Position numbers and translations under genes: made by a program. 64,000 bases of DNA, from positions 183,768-247,767 of the forward strand of contig NZ_JTDV01000008.1 in NCBI RefSeq assembly GCF_000943555.1, given 5' to 3'. Source of the DNA: Neotamlana nanhaiensis (GTDB lineage: Bacteria; Bacteroidota; Bacteroidia; Flavobacteriales; Flavobacteriaceae). How positions within the stretch are numbered: position 1 is the first letter of the stretch; each line of letters starts with the position of its first letter. This document shows, one piece after another, positions 9,997 through 19,109 of the stretch. A model generated the notes under the pieces. It made no database searches. It saw only the letters and a program-made list of their open reading frames with translations, and was not told the DNA's origin.

Positions 9997-10581
9997 TTAA
10001 AATCCAAAGCCAATATAAAATTGCCATACTCTATTTTTTGGGTTACTTTCTTCGTAAACGCTTCCCATACCTAAGTGGTAGCGCGCGCCTAAAGTAACTC
10101 CAGAATCGGTTTTAAAACCACCGCCAAAGTTAAAGCCCCAGTCGAAATTTTCTGGTTCTTCTTCCGACGTAATATTAAAAAATCCGTTACCGTCAAATTC
10201 TTCTTTATGAGAAACAGCGATACCTATTTGTGGTCCTGCTTCAACAAAAAAATGTTGTACTGGGTATATTTTAAGAGAAATAGGAAGGTTTATGTAATCT
10301 AGTTTTTGGGTAAAGGTTCCGCTGTCATCTTTAATTTCAAAACCTTGTTGCGAGTAAAGTGCTTCAATTTGTACGGATGCTACTTCTGCAATATACGATT
10401 CGGCATAAATACCAGCATGAAAGCCATGGCGTTGCCCTGTTTCGGAATCGCCATCAAAACTTACGGCTGCTAAATTGTAGCCTCCTTTTATACCAATGCC
10501 GCTTTTTAAATTGTCGTTTTGTGCTTCAGTTTGAAAAAATAAAGCGAATGCCATTAAAAATGTAAATAAAGTCGTTTTCAT
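9997..10581 (-). CDS. Outer membrane beta-barrel protein, PorT-like
   Basis: A 194-residue protein with a signal peptide (1-20, ending TEAQ), then alternating strands typical of the OMP_b-brl_2 / PorT-like barrel fold: GIGIKGGYNLA, HAGIYAESY, IQIEALYSQQGF, INLPISLKIYP, FFVEAGPQIG, GARYHLGMG, and a terminal aromatic strand WQFYIGFGF. The C-terminal Phe is usual for proteins inserted by the Bam machinery. It is 30 bases downstream of the metalloprotease lipoprotein gene and probably cotranscribed. The ligand is unknown. Confidence 0.75.
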   Translation of the reverse strand: MKTTLFTFLMAFALFFQTEAQNDNLKSGIGIKGGYNLAAVSFDGDSETGQRHGFHAGIYAESYIAEVASVQIEALYSQQGFEIKDDSGTFTQKLDYINLPISLKIYPVQHFFVEAGPQIGIAVSHKEEFDGNGFFNITSEEEPENFDWGFNFGGGFKTDSGVTLGARYHLGMGSVYEESNPKNRVWQFYIGFGF

Positions 10582-10611
10582 ATTATATTAGAGTTTAGGG
10601 TGATTTTAAAA

Positions 10612-11391
10612 TTATTTACCGCCGTTTGCTTGTAAATCGGCAATACACTGCGCGTCGAGTTGCGGTACATTATTTCTGTTGGCCATGTTGCCTATGCCTA
10701 CCGATGATTCTGTAGCCCAATACATTAAACAATCTTCATCATTACAATGTTTAGGGTGTTCGGTATCTTCATGATCGCTTTGCATTGCAGATCCTAAATT
10801 TGTTAGGCCGAAAATATGGCCAAATTCATGGTTTATTACGGTAGATTCTAATAACCATCGTTTGGGTTCTAAAGGTTGATTGCTAAAGCCTTGAAGCGTT
10901 TCTTCGTAAATTACAAATGAAGTATTCCAATAAGCCGAACCGAGAACTACGGTGTTGTTTTCTTCAGAATCACTATCCGATTTACCATCAGAAAAATATG
11001 CCCAAACAGCAATATCATCTTCGGTGTTATAATATTTTCGATGTTCTCTTTCAATATCGGCAATATCGTTAATTGTGTAAACGTCTTTGCCTGGTGAAGC
11101 TATGGCGCGTTTTTCAGTAACAATGCCATTAGGTTTGTTGGTTCTGTCTGTTAAAAATGAAATAAAATTATCAACCGCTGTTTGTGTGGGTTCAAAGCCT
11201 TCAACGTAAACAATTTCAATGGTTATGCTTTTAAAAACATTGTCGGATAACAAATCGTTTGCCGAACTACCCGTGGCTTGTCGGTTTGCAGCTTTATTAA
11301 TGGTATTGTTTTCACTGCTACTTGTGTTTTCGTTAGAACAGCTACTAAAAATAAGTGCTAAAAATAGGGCGGTTAATAGTTTGTTTTTCAT
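10612..11391 (-). CDS. Metzincin-like lipoprotein metalloprotease
   Basis: A 259-residue lipoprotein: signal peptide with lipobox IFSSC (Cys18), a Ser/Asn-rich tether, then a catalytic domain. The zinc-binding motif HEFGHIFGL is at 188-196 (H188, E189, H192). A downstream SDHED (H207) may supply the third ligand, and CLMYW (Met223) looks like the Met-turn. This layout matches a Bacteroidota family usually labelled membrane metalloprotease. It probably acts at the cell surface or in the periplasm; the substrate is unknown. Neighbours are a small barrel protein downstream and the FPIT-repeat lipoprotein upstream on the same strand. Confidence 0.75.
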   Translation of the reverse strand: MKNKLLTALFLALIFSSCSNENTSSSENNTINKAANRQATGSSANDLLSDNVFKSITIEIVYVEGFEPTQTAVDNFISFLTDRTNKPNGIVTEKRAIASPGKDVYTINDIADIEREHRKYYNTEDDIAVWAYFSDGKSDSDSEENNTVVLGSAYWNTSFVIYEETLQGFSNQPLEPKRWLLESTVINHEFGHIFGLTNLGSAMQSDHEDTEHPKHCNDEDCLMYWATESSVGIGNMANRNNVPQLDAQCIADLQANGGK

Positions 11392-11411
11392 TGTGATTTA
11401 GGTTTAAGGTT

Positions 11412-11447
11412 AAAAAACAGCTACCTTGATATAGAGTAGCTGTTTTA
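11412..11447 (-). terminator. Terminator after the FPIT-repeat lipoprotein
   Basis: An 11-bp perfect stem (11414-11424 with 11436-11446) is followed on the minus strand by a T run. It lies only about 20 bases before the metalloprotease gene start, so that gene either has its promoter inside this structure or depends on read-through. Confidence 0.75.
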
Positions 11448-11479
11448 CCATAACATACGTACCAAATGCTAATTTAGTT

Positions 11480-12538
11480 TTAAATTTGGGTTAAAACTAA
11501 AGTTACAGCTGCATTTGTTGTACTTTTTAAGCTTATAGAGTTTTCGCTGTAGCTTGTTACTTCCCAGCTATTGTTAAATAATTGGAAGTTGGCATAGCTA
11601 GAAAAACTTAAGGTTAAATATACTTCGGTTTGTGAGGTTACTTCGTAAGTGCCTTCAATATCGGCTATAGTTGAGTTTACTATGTTTTCTGCGGTGCAAG
11701 CTAAATCGTTACCAAAATCTATGGTGTATTCTACATAATCGTTTGCAAGTTCTACACCAGAGCTAATAAAAGATTCTACTTTAAATGTAGTATCAACTAA
11801 AATGTTTTCTAAAGCTTCAGCATTATCTTCAGCTTCATCTTCCATAGCCTCGTAATCTAAACAATCTGAAATTTGAGATTGTAAATCTAAGTCGCTAGAA
11901 ATTTCAATAACTGTATTGCTGTCACCTTTTAATGTTGCAGTAATTGGGTAGTTTATAGCAAATAACTGGTCGTCTTCTAAGTTGCTCATATAAGAGTAAA
12001 GCGCTTGCTCTGATTCAAATACTACACTACCTGTTTGTTCAACGTTTAAGTTGTAGGTTAAAATAGTGATTGGAAAATCGATATCTAAACACGAAATAGC
12101 ATCCTTAGCATTTTCTTCTGCGGTTTCGCAGGCATCTACAATAGCATCGAACTCGGCTTGGTTTGTAACAACAACTTCGGTGTAGTTACTTGTTTTAACC
12201 GTGATAGGGAATTGGAATTCAATGCTATCGTCATCGGCAATAAATTCGCCTAAAATGTCTAAAACTAAACTGTAATCCGATTCGCTAATAAGTGTAACTT
12301 GGGTATCGTTAATTGTTGCAGTAAAAGGAAATAAAATAGAGGAACATGAAGTGCCGTCTAAAAAATCGTCAAAACTACCATCGTGCATAGAAGAACGTTC
12401 TAGATTGCTCGCTGTAGGTGATGTAGATGAATTGGTATTTGGGTTGTTGCCGTTTTCAGAATCAATTTCATCTTGACAAGATGTAAGTGTAAATACTGAA
12501 ACTAAAAATAGTAAGGTTAAAAATTTTAAATTTTTCAT
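11480..12538 (-). CDS. Lipoprotein with four internal FPIT repeats
   Basis: A 352-residue lipoprotein, using the ATG at 12538; a start at 12577 would put 13 extra residues before a normal signal peptide. The lipobox ends TLTSC. The mature part has an Asn/Ser-rich tether, then four repeats of about 42 residues, each opening with an aromatic-Pro-Ile/Phe-Thr motif: FPFT, FPIT, FPIT and YPIT near residues 70, 110, 155 and 197. Cysteines recur before repeats 1, 3 and after 4. A helical acidic segment and a C-terminal strand-rich domain follow. I do not recognise a function. It is transcribed divergently from the ECF sigma/FecR/TonB-receptor operon, which suggests that it belongs to the same surface system. 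Confidence 0.7.
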   Translation of the reverse strand: MKNLKFLTLLFLVSVFTLTSCQDEIDSENGNNPNTNSSTSPTASNLERSSMHDGSFDDFLDGTSCSSILFPFTATINDTQVTLISESDYSLVLDILGEFIADDDSIEFQFPITVKTSNYTEVVVTNQAEFDAIVDACETAEENAKDAISCLDIDFPITILTYNLNVEQTGSVVFESEQALYSYMSNLEDDQLFAINYPITATLKGDSNTVIEISSDLDLQSQISDCLDYEAMEDEAEDNAEALENILVDTTFKVESFISSGVELANDYVEYTIDFGNDLACTAENIVNSTIADIEGTYEVTSQTEVYLTLSFSSYANFQLFNNSWEVTSYSENSISLKSTTNAAVTLVLTQI

Positions 12539-12706
12539 GATTGAATTTTTTTGGGTTTTTAAATGTATCTTTTTCATAGCAATTTTTGCTGTTTCTGTAT
12601 TTAAGACAATTAGATTTAAGTTTTCCCTACAGATTTTTTGATTTTTTTCTGAAATAACTTATATGTAATTGATTTTCAGTAATTTAATTAAGTTGTTTTT
12701 TTGTTT

Positions 12707-12714
12707 TATTTTTG
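12707..12714 (+). promoter_or_regulatory. Putative -7 box of the sigma/FecR/receptor operon
   Basis: TATTTTTG fits TAnnTTTG, 26 bases before the sigma factor ATG. No TTG lies at the usual -33 distance, which would be compatible with recognition by an alternative sigma factor. Confidence 0.4.
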
Positions 12715-12740
12715 TCTCGCAATTAATTTATTAAAAATTT

Positions 12741-13262
12741 ATGAGCAGCCCTAAGCCTAGTTTATGCGAAGAAACGCATTTTAATTCTTTTTATTTAAAG
12801 CACATTCAAGCCGCAAATAATTTTGCGTTTTATAAATGTGGTGACCAAGCCGCATCGTTAGATTTTGTTCAAGAAGCATTTGCAAAAATATGGGAAAACT
12901 GCTCGAAAGTCGATTTTACAAAAGCTAAAACCTACTTATTTACCACGGTTAATAATTTGTTTTTAAACAAGGTGCGTCATGAAAAAGTGGTTTTAAGTTA
13001 TGCGAAAGCGGCGCCATATCAAGATGTCACCAATCAAAGTCCGGAATATTTATTAGAAGAAGAAGAGTTTAAGGCTAAATTAGAACGCGTTATTTCGAAT
13101 TTAACCGAAGAACAGCGCGAAGTATTTTTATTAAATAGAATCGAGGAGAAGAAATACCGTGAAATAGCAGAACTTTTAAATATCTCGCAAAAAACGGTTG
13201 AAAAACGAATGTCTGCAGCCTTAAAAGTTTTACGAGAAAACATTGATGGTGTTTCAATTTAA
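12741..13262 (+). CDS. ECF RNA polymerase sigma factor (FecI-like)
   Basis: A 173-residue ECF sigma factor. Region 2 lies around residues 15-75 (AASLDFVQEAFAKIWEN). Region 4 lies around 115-165 with the helix-turn-helix KKYREIAELLNISQKTVEKRMSAALKVLR. It is the first gene of a three-gene surface-signalling operon with a FecR anti-sigma factor and a TonB-dependent receptor. In this family, substrate binding at the outer membrane receptor is relayed through FecR to free the sigma factor, which then transcribes the receptor operon. The inducer is unknown. Confidence 0.92.
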   Translation: MSSPKPSLCEETHFNSFYLKHIQAANNFAFYKCGDQAASLDFVQEAFAKIWENCSKVDFTKAKTYLFTTVNNLFLNKVRHEKVVLSYAKAAPYQDVTNQSPEYLLEEEEFKAKLERVISNLTEEQREVFLLNRIEEKKYREIAELLNISQKTVEKRMSAALKVLRENIDGVSI

Positions 13263-13328
13263 AAAATATTGATCACATCGTAGGGTAAAACAATATTTAG
13301 GTGTCTAAAAGATGTAAGCACAGAAAAC

Positions 13329-14243
13329 ATGAGTAAAGAACAAGATATATTAAAATGGTTTGATGGCGAATTGTCTACCGCGGATATCAAAAGTAAATAT
13401 CCGGAGGAAGACTTTTCGGTTTTAGAAAAATCGGCGTTTTACGCAAAGCAATTTAGCGTTCCAAAAGTTGATGCCGAAGCGGCCTTGACTGATTTTAAAA
13501 CAAGAACCTTTAATAAACCAGAGCCAAAAGTTATACCCTTACAGTTTAAGCAGTTTTTAAAAGTAGCTGCGGTGTTGGTTGTGCTGTTAACTTCGTCGTA
13601 CTTTTTGTTTTTTAATAATGAAAAAGCTTATAATACTGGTGTTGCTCAAACCGAAACCTTTACATTGCCAGATGATTCTGAAGTCATTTTAAATGCGAAC
13701 TCTACACTCGATTATAACGAAAAAGCTTGGAAAGAAAACCGAAACCTTAATCTGAAAGGCGAAGCGTTTTTTAAAGTTACCAAAGGCGAAAAGTTTACTG
13801 TAAATACCAGTGCTGGATCTATACAGGTTTTAGGAACGCAATTTAACGTAAAACAGCGCGATAATTATTTCGAGGTACAATGTTACGAAGGTTCCGTAAG
13901 CGTAAGAAGTGCCAACGAACATGTTATTTTAAAACCCGGTAAAACCTTCAGAATGGTAAATGAAAAACTTGTTGAGGTAGCCGATTTTAATGCTGAAAAC
14001 CCGTCGTGGTTACAAAACGAATCTAGTTTTAATAATGTACCGTTGTGGCAAGTTATTAACGAGCTTCAAAATCAATATAACTTAAAAATTACTGCTCAAA
14101 ATATTGATAAAGATGTGCTGTTTTCAGGAAGTTTTACGCATAACGATTTAAACATTGCGTTGCAAGCGGTAACCATACCTTTAAAACTTAGCTACAAAAT
14201 AAATGGTAACAACGTAGAGTTTTACTACTATGAAGCTAATTAA
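13329..14243 (+). CDS. FecR-family anti-sigma regulator
   Basis: A 304-residue inner membrane signal transducer. It has a short cytoplasmic N-terminus of about 85 residues, one membrane helix (about 91-110, VAAVLVVLLTSSYFLFF), a periplasmic FecR domain (about 120-210, with LPDDSEVILNANS and GEAFFKV), and a C-terminal DUF4974-type domain (about 230-304, NNVPLWQVINELQNQYNLKI) that contacts the receptor STN domain. It overlaps the receptor gene by 14 bases, so the two are translationally coupled. It regulates the ECF sigma factor encoded just upstream. Confidence 0.92.
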   Translation: MSKEQDILKWFDGELSTADIKSKYPEEDFSVLEKSAFYAKQFSVPKVDAEAALTDFKTRTFNKPEPKVIPLQFKQFLKVAAVLVVLLTSSYFLFFNNEKAYNTGVAQTETFTLPDDSEVILNANSTLDYNEKAWKENRNLNLKGEAFFKVTKGEKFTVNTSAGSIQVLGTQFNVKQRDNYFEVQCYEGSVSVRSANEHVILKPGKTFRMVNEKLVEVADFNAENPSWLQNESSFNNVPLWQVINELQNQYNLKITAQNIDKDVLFSGSFTHNDLNIALQAVTIPLKLSYKINGNNVEFYYYEAN

Positions 14244-16779
14244 ACCGTTTTTTACTTTTTTATGTTTTATAAGTGTTTTTGCATTTGAAATGTATGCGCA
14301 AGAGCAATTACCTTTATTGCAATTGATAAAGGATTTAGAAGTTAGGTATGATGTGAAATTTTCATATTCCGAAAGTGATGTTGAAGCTGTTTTAGTTGAA
14401 AATCCCAAGGCAGATGCAAGCCTGAAAACTATAATAACTAACCTTAATGAAACAACACTACTAAATTTTAAGTTTTTAAATGATCGTTATATTACGATTT
14501 CGGTTATTGATAAAACGATTTCAATTTGTGGAGTATTAATTTCTGAAGCTGATGGATTACCGTTAATGGGCGCATCAATTGTTGTTGAAAATACTCAAAA
14601 AGGCATCATTACAAATGCGGATGGTGAATTTGAATTGCAAGCTATTCCCGTAAATGCCGCAATTACTATTTCATATTTAGGGTATGAAACCTTACAACTA
14701 AAAGCGATACAATTGCGAAAGCAGCTTAATAATAGTTGTGAAACTATCTTGCTAACTGAAAGAGTAGAAGCGCTAAACAGCATTCTCATATCAAAATATT
14801 TAACCACAGGCTTACAAAAACGCATTGATGGAAGCACGGTGCTAAATACCGAAAAGTTTGGTACGCTTCCAGGGTTAACAGAACCCGATGTCTTGCAATC
14901 CATTCAAGCTTTGCCAGGAGTAGAAAGTATTAATGAAAGCATTGCTAATATAAATGTGCGCGGTGGAACCAACGATCAAAATTTAATGATTTGGGATGGT
15001 ATAAAAATGTATCATTCAGGACATTTTTTTGGGTTAATATCAGCATACAATCCGTATTTAACCGAAAAAGTTGAAGTCACAAAAAACGGAACATCCAGTG
15101 AGTTTAGCGATGGTGTATCAAGTACCATTAATATGTTTACAAAAAATAATATAGACGAGTCGGTTTCTGGCGGATTTGGAGCAAACCTATTACACGCCGA
15201 TGCGTTTTTGCAAATACCGTTAAGTAAAAAACTGGCGGTTCATGTTTCAGGGCGTCGCTCTACTACTGATGTGTTTAGTTCGCCAACGTATAACAAGTAT
15301 TTCGAAAAGAGTTTTCAAGATAGTGAGCTAACTACCAACAGCGAAAATATCAGTGCAGCGCAACAATCATCAGATTTTTCATTTTACGATTATAGCGCTA
15401 AATTGTTGTTTAATACCAACGATAATCAAAAGTTTAGAGCAAATGTTATAGGCATCAATAATAACTTAGATTATACTGAGAGTTTCGAAAATTCCGAAGG
15501 CGAAACCGAATCGAAAACCAGTAATTTAAAACAAGAGAATTTAGGTTTTGGTGCAAATTGGAATGCGACATGGAGCGATAAGTTTACAACCGAATTGTCG
15601 GGGTTTTACTCACAATACAATGTTGATGCTTTAAATAATCGTGCTGAAACCGATCAAAGTTTAACCCAAGCTAATGAGGTTTTAGAAACAGGTGTGAAAT
15701 TAAAAGGTCAGTTAGCCATAAATTCTAATTTAAGTTTTTTGGCTGGTTATGCGTTTAATGAGATTGGTGTATTGTATCAAACTACAGTAAGCGCACCATC
15801 GTACGATAGAACCAAAAAAGATGTGCTTTTAAATCATGCCGCTTTCGCGGAAGTAGAGTACAATAAGCATAATACTTATTTACGATTAGGGGTGCGCGGA
15901 AACTATTTTCAAAAGTTTAATAGCTTTTTGGTAGAACCTCGAATTAATCTGAGACAGAAACTGTCGAATCATTTTGCTTTAAAATTGCAAGGTGAATTTA
16001 AAAACCAGACCGCAAAACAGCGCATAGATTTTCAAGATGATTTTTTAGGTGTTGAAAACCGCCGATGGACGTTGGCCAACGAGCAACTCATAAAAATATC
16101 AAAAAGTAAACAAGCCTCTTTGGGTTTTGAGTATAATCAAAACAATTGGCTTTTCGATGTTGAAGGATTTTACAAAATAGTTGATGGCATTACAGCATCC
16201 AATCAAGGGTTTTACAATAATTTCCAGTATGTGAATGCTAATGGGAACTATCAAGCTCAGGGTGTTGAGCTCTTAATTAATAAAACAGCTGCGAAATATA
16301 GTGTTTGGGCAAGTTATACTTATAGTGTAAATAATTACGAGTTTAATAGTATAACGCCATCGGTATTTCCTAATAATGTTGATGTACGACACTCTACATC
16401 TATAGCTGCTAGCTATCAAATTTTAAAAAACTTAGAAGCATCGATTGGAGGTATTTGGCGTTCGGGACAACCCTACACGAAGCCAGTTGAAGGTAACGAA
16501 ACAATTAAAAGTGGTAACGATACGGTTGTAAATTACGATACGCCCAATCAAGAAAATGTAGATGACTTTATTCGTGTTGATGCGTCATTAAGTTCAAAAA
16601 TTAAATTATCAAATAAAGTAAACGGACAATTAAGAATTGGTGTTTTGAATATTTTAAATAGGAAAAATACTATAAATCGATATTTTGAATTAAATCCTGA
16701 AAACACTGATGAAGCCTTACGCGTTGATAATCAATCCTTAGGCTTGACGCCGAATTGTAGTTTTAGAATTATTTTTTAA
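14230..16779 (+). CDS. TonB-dependent receptor with STN signalling domain
   Basis: An 849-residue outer membrane transducer. Signal peptide 1-21, STN domain about 24-95, CarboxypepD_reg-like domain about 98-175 (GASIVVENTQKGIITNADGEF), plug about 190-310 (LPGVESINESIANINVRGG), then a 22-strand-type barrel ending in an aromatic strand (CSFRIIF). An N-terminal STN domain marks receptors that signal to FecR. The imported compound cannot be told from the sequence: there is no adjacent SusD partner or siderophore gene, so either a siderophore-like ligand or another small compound is possible. Confidence 0.9.
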   Translation: MKLIKPFFTFLCFISVFAFEMYAQEQLPLLQLIKDLEVRYDVKFSYSESDVEAVLVENPKADASLKTIITNLNETTLLNFKFLNDRYITISVIDKTISICGVLISEADGLPLMGASIVVENTQKGIITNADGEFELQAIPVNAAITISYLGYETLQLKAIQLRKQLNNSCETILLTERVEALNSILISKYLTTGLQKRIDGSTVLNTEKFGTLPGLTEPDVLQSIQALPGVESINESIANINVRGGTNDQNLMIWDGIKMYHSGHFFGLISAYNPYLTEKVEVTKNGTSSEFSDGVSSTINMFTKNNIDESVSGGFGANLLHADAFLQIPLSKKLAVHVSGRRSTTDVFSSPTYNKYFEKSFQDSELTTNSENISAAQQSSDFSFYDYSAKLLFNTNDNQKFRANVIGINNNLDYTESFENSEGETESKTSNLKQENLGFGANWNATWSDKFTTELSGFYSQYNVDALNNRAETDQSLTQANEVLETGVKLKGQLAINSNLSFLAGYAFNEIGVLYQTTVSAPSYDRTKKDVLLNHAAFAEVEYNKHNTYLRLGVRGNYFQKFNSFLVEPRINLRQKLSNHFALKLQGEFKNQTAKQRIDFQDDFLGVENRRWTLANEQLIKISKSKQASLGFEYNQNNWLFDVEGFYKIVDGITASNQGFYNNFQYVNANGNYQAQGVELLINKTAAKYSVWASYTYSVNNYEFNSITPSVFPNNVDVRHSTSIAASYQILKNLEASIGGIWRSGQPYTKPVEGNETIKSGNDTVVNYDTPNQENVDDFIRVDASLSSKIKLSNKVNGQLRIGVLNILNRKNTINRYFELNPENTDEALRVDNQSLGLTPNCSFRIIF

Positions 16780-16833
16780 ATACCAAGTTTTTGGCTTAAA
16801 AATCGTTTAAAAGCATTTTTTTTCGATAAAATG

Positions 16834-16864
16834 TTGTTTCGTAAGTTTTTTTACTTTATGTTTG
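16834..16864 (+). promoter_or_regulatory. Promoter of the DUF6588-like gene
   Basis: TTG (16834-16836), a 20-base spacer, then TATGTTTG (16857-16864): a good match to the Bacteroidota promoter TTTG-N19/21-TAnnTTTG. Transcription would start near 16870, about 23 bases before the ATG. Confidence 0.65.
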
Positions 16865-16892
16865 TACCACCAATCTATCAGATCTATTATAA

Positions 16893-17927
16893 ATGAAAAA
16901 TTTAAGGTTATTATTTTTAGTTAGTTTAATTTCAGGCATTTCGAAAGCCCAAGATGTGGATGCTTTATTTGCTGCAGGTGTAGAAAATGCAGAACAATTT
17001 ACTAACGATTATTTAATGCCAGGAACCAATGGTTTAATGCATAGTATGAATGCCAATTGGTTTAATACGGCAGAGGCTAAACCTTTAGGAGGATTTGAAA
17101 TTTCTGTTGTAACAAATGCGGTTTTAATTCAAGACGAGCATAAGTCTTTTCAAATGAATATAGCCGATTACAATAGTGATGATTACGATTTTACAGTAGC
17201 TTTCGCTGATGATGAAAATTTAGTAAGTAAATATGTAGCCACAGCTTTAGGTGAAAACGACCCAGATGTGCAATTAATAGTAAGATCGAAAGATTTTCCC
17301 AATTTTAATCCAGAAACTATAACATTACCTTCTGGTATTGGCGAATCTACCAAAAACTTGTTGCCAACAGCATTTTTACAAGCTGCTTTAGGTTTAAGTA
17401 AAGGTATAGAGGTAAAAGCCAGATTTGTACCAAAAGTTAATACAGACGAAGTTGAATTAAGTCTTTATGGAGCTGGTTTACAAATGGAGTTTACCAAATG
17501 GTTGCCTGGAAATAAAATATTACCAGTATCAATCTCTGGTTTGGTGGCTTACACCCACATGAATGGATCGTACGATATTACAGAATCTACTGGAATTGAT
17601 GGTGAAAACCAACGCATTGAAAATAATACAAATACATGGTTATTTCAGCTTGTAGGTTCAACGAAATTACCTGTAATCAATTTTTATGGTGGTTTAGGTT
17701 ATATAAAAGGAGAGTCGCAGTCTGATGTTTTAGGAACATATAGAGTTACTAGCGGTCCACTAATTTCAAGAACCGAAACCGATCCGTTTTCTGTAAGTAG
17801 TGATGTTGCGGCGGTTCGAGGAACCTTAGGTTTCAAGTTGAAATTAGGATTTTTTAGATTAAACGGTGAGTATCACCTATCAGAATATAATGCTTTTGCC
17901 TTAGGTATTAACTTTGGCTTTAGATAA
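16893..17927 (+). CDS. DUF6588-like outer membrane protein
   Basis: A 344-residue protein with a signal peptide (1-19, ending SKAQ). The early segment GTNGLMHSMNANWFNTAEAK followed by GGFEISV, then many amphipathic strands and a final strand ALGINFGFR, matches the pattern of Bacteroidota proteins labelled DUF6588, which I take to be outer membrane barrels. Function unknown. It has its own promoter and terminator, so it is probably not part of the receptor operon upstream. Confidence 0.65.
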   Translation: MKNLRLLFLVSLISGISKAQDVDALFAAGVENAEQFTNDYLMPGTNGLMHSMNANWFNTAEAKPLGGFEISVVTNAVLIQDEHKSFQMNIADYNSDDYDFTVAFADDENLVSKYVATALGENDPDVQLIVRSKDFPNFNPETITLPSGIGESTKNLLPTAFLQAALGLSKGIEVKARFVPKVNTDEVELSLYGAGLQMEFTKWLPGNKILPVSISGLVAYTHMNGSYDITESTGIDGENQRIENNTNTWLFQLVGSTKLPVINFYGGLGYIKGESQSDVLGTYRVTSGPLISRTETDPFSVSSDVAAVRGTLGFKLKLGFFRLNGEYHLSEYNAFALGINFGFR

Positions 17928-17990
17928 GATATAGTTTTTTTCATTGTGAAATGATTATTTATTTTTAGTTAGTTTTATTTAGTTTTCCGG

Positions 17991-18020
17991 AAGTGCGAGA
18001 TTTTATCTCGCACTTTTTTT
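17991..18020 (+). terminator. Terminator after the DUF6588-like gene
   Basis: An 11-bp perfect stem (17991-18001 with 18005-18015) with a 3-nt loop and a run of T. Confidence 0.9.
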
Positions 18021-18106
18021 ATTAACAGGGTTTTAATTCGTAAATTCGCCAAACTTGATTTTAAGTAAATAAACTAAGTAATAATAAATTTAAACATACT
18101 AAAAAA

Positions 18107-19033
18107 ATGAAAGTAACAGTAGTAGGTGCTGGTGCAGTTGGTGCAAGTTGTGCAGAGTACATTGCCATTAAAGATTTTGCTTCAGAAGTTGTATTGTTAG
18201 ACATTAAAGAAGGTTTCGCTGAAGGTAAAGCGATGGATTTAATGCAAACAGCTTCATTAAACGGTTTCGATACCAAAATTACAGGTGTAACTAACGATTA
18301 TTCTAAAACCGCAAATAGTGATATTTGTGTGATTACTTCTGGTATTCCTCGTAAACCAGGAATGACACGTGAAGAATTAATTGGTATTAACGCTGGTATT
18401 GTAAAAGCTGTTTCTACTAGTTTGTTAGAGCATTCTCCAAACATGATCCTTATTGTGGTAAGTAACCCAATGGATACCATGACTTATTTAGCTCATAAAT
18501 CTTTAGGCTTACCTAAAAATAAAATTATTGGTATGGGTGGCGCATTAGATTCTGCACGTTTTAAATATCGTTTAGCTGAAGCTTTAGAAGCACCTATTAG
18601 TGATATTGATGGTATGGTAATTGGTGGACATAGCGATACAGGTATGGTGCCATTAACAAGCCACGCGACAAGAAATAGTATTAAAGTAACCGAGTTTTTA
18701 AGCGAAGAGCGCTTAGAGCAAGTCGCTGCCGATACTAAAGTAGGTGGTGCTACATTAACTAAGTTATTAGGTACTTCGGCTTGGTATGCGCCAGGTGCTG
18801 CGGTAAGTGGTTTAGTTCAAGCAATTGCTTGCGACCAAAAGAAAATGTTCCCTTGTTCAACGTATTTAGAAGGTGAATATGGTTTAAGCGATATTTGTAT
18901 TGGTGTGCCAGTAATTTTAGGTAAAAATGGTATTGAGAAAATAGTTGATATTCCATTAAGTGATGCCGAAAAATCGCACATGCAAGCAAGTGCCGAAGGT
19001 GTTAGAAAAACGAATGGTTTATTAGATGTGTAA
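18107..19033 (+). CDS. mdh: Malate dehydrogenase
   Basis: A 308-residue enzyme of the LDH-like malate dehydrogenase type, which interconverts malate and oxaloacetate with NAD in the citric acid cycle. Visible features are the Rossmann motif GAGAVGASCAEYIA near the N-terminus, Asp34 region for NAD preference (VLLDIKEG), the substrate loop ITSGIPRKPGMTREELIGIN, VSNPMDTMTY, and the catalytic His in GGHSDTGMVPL. It is a single-gene unit with its own terminator. Confidence 0.97.
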   Translation: MKVTVVGAGAVGASCAEYIAIKDFASEVVLLDIKEGFAEGKAMDLMQTASLNGFDTKITGVTNDYSKTANSDICVITSGIPRKPGMTREELIGINAGIVKAVSTSLLEHSPNMILIVVSNPMDTMTYLAHKSLGLPKNKIIGMGGALDSARFKYRLAEALEAPISDIDGMVIGGHSDTGMVPLTSHATRNSIKVTEFLSEERLEQVAADTKVGGATLTKLLGTSAWYAPGAAVSGLVQAIACDQKKMFPCSTYLEGEYGLSDICIGVPVILGKNGIEKIVDIPLSDAEKSHMQASAEGVRKTNGLLDV

Positions 19034-19062
19034 CCACGAGTTTAACACATTTTTAGATATTT

Positions 19063-19098
19063 AAATAAAGACTGTAGAAATACAGTCTTTATTTTTTT
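19063..19098 (+). terminator. mdh terminator
   Basis: A 14-bp perfect stem (19063-19076 with 19081-19094) capped by a GAAA tetraloop, followed by T residues that merge into the -7 box of the next gene. Confidence 0.92.
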
Positions 19099-19105
19099 AT
19101 ATTTG
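19098..19105 (+). promoter_or_regulatory. -7 box fused to the mdh terminator tail
   Basis: TATATTTG fits TAnnTTTG and ends 4 bases before the next ATG (19110). Transcription would begin at or next to the start codon, giving a leaderless mRNA. No TTG is seen at -33, because that position is inside the terminator stem. Confidence 0.45.
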
Positions 19106-19109
19106 CCCG

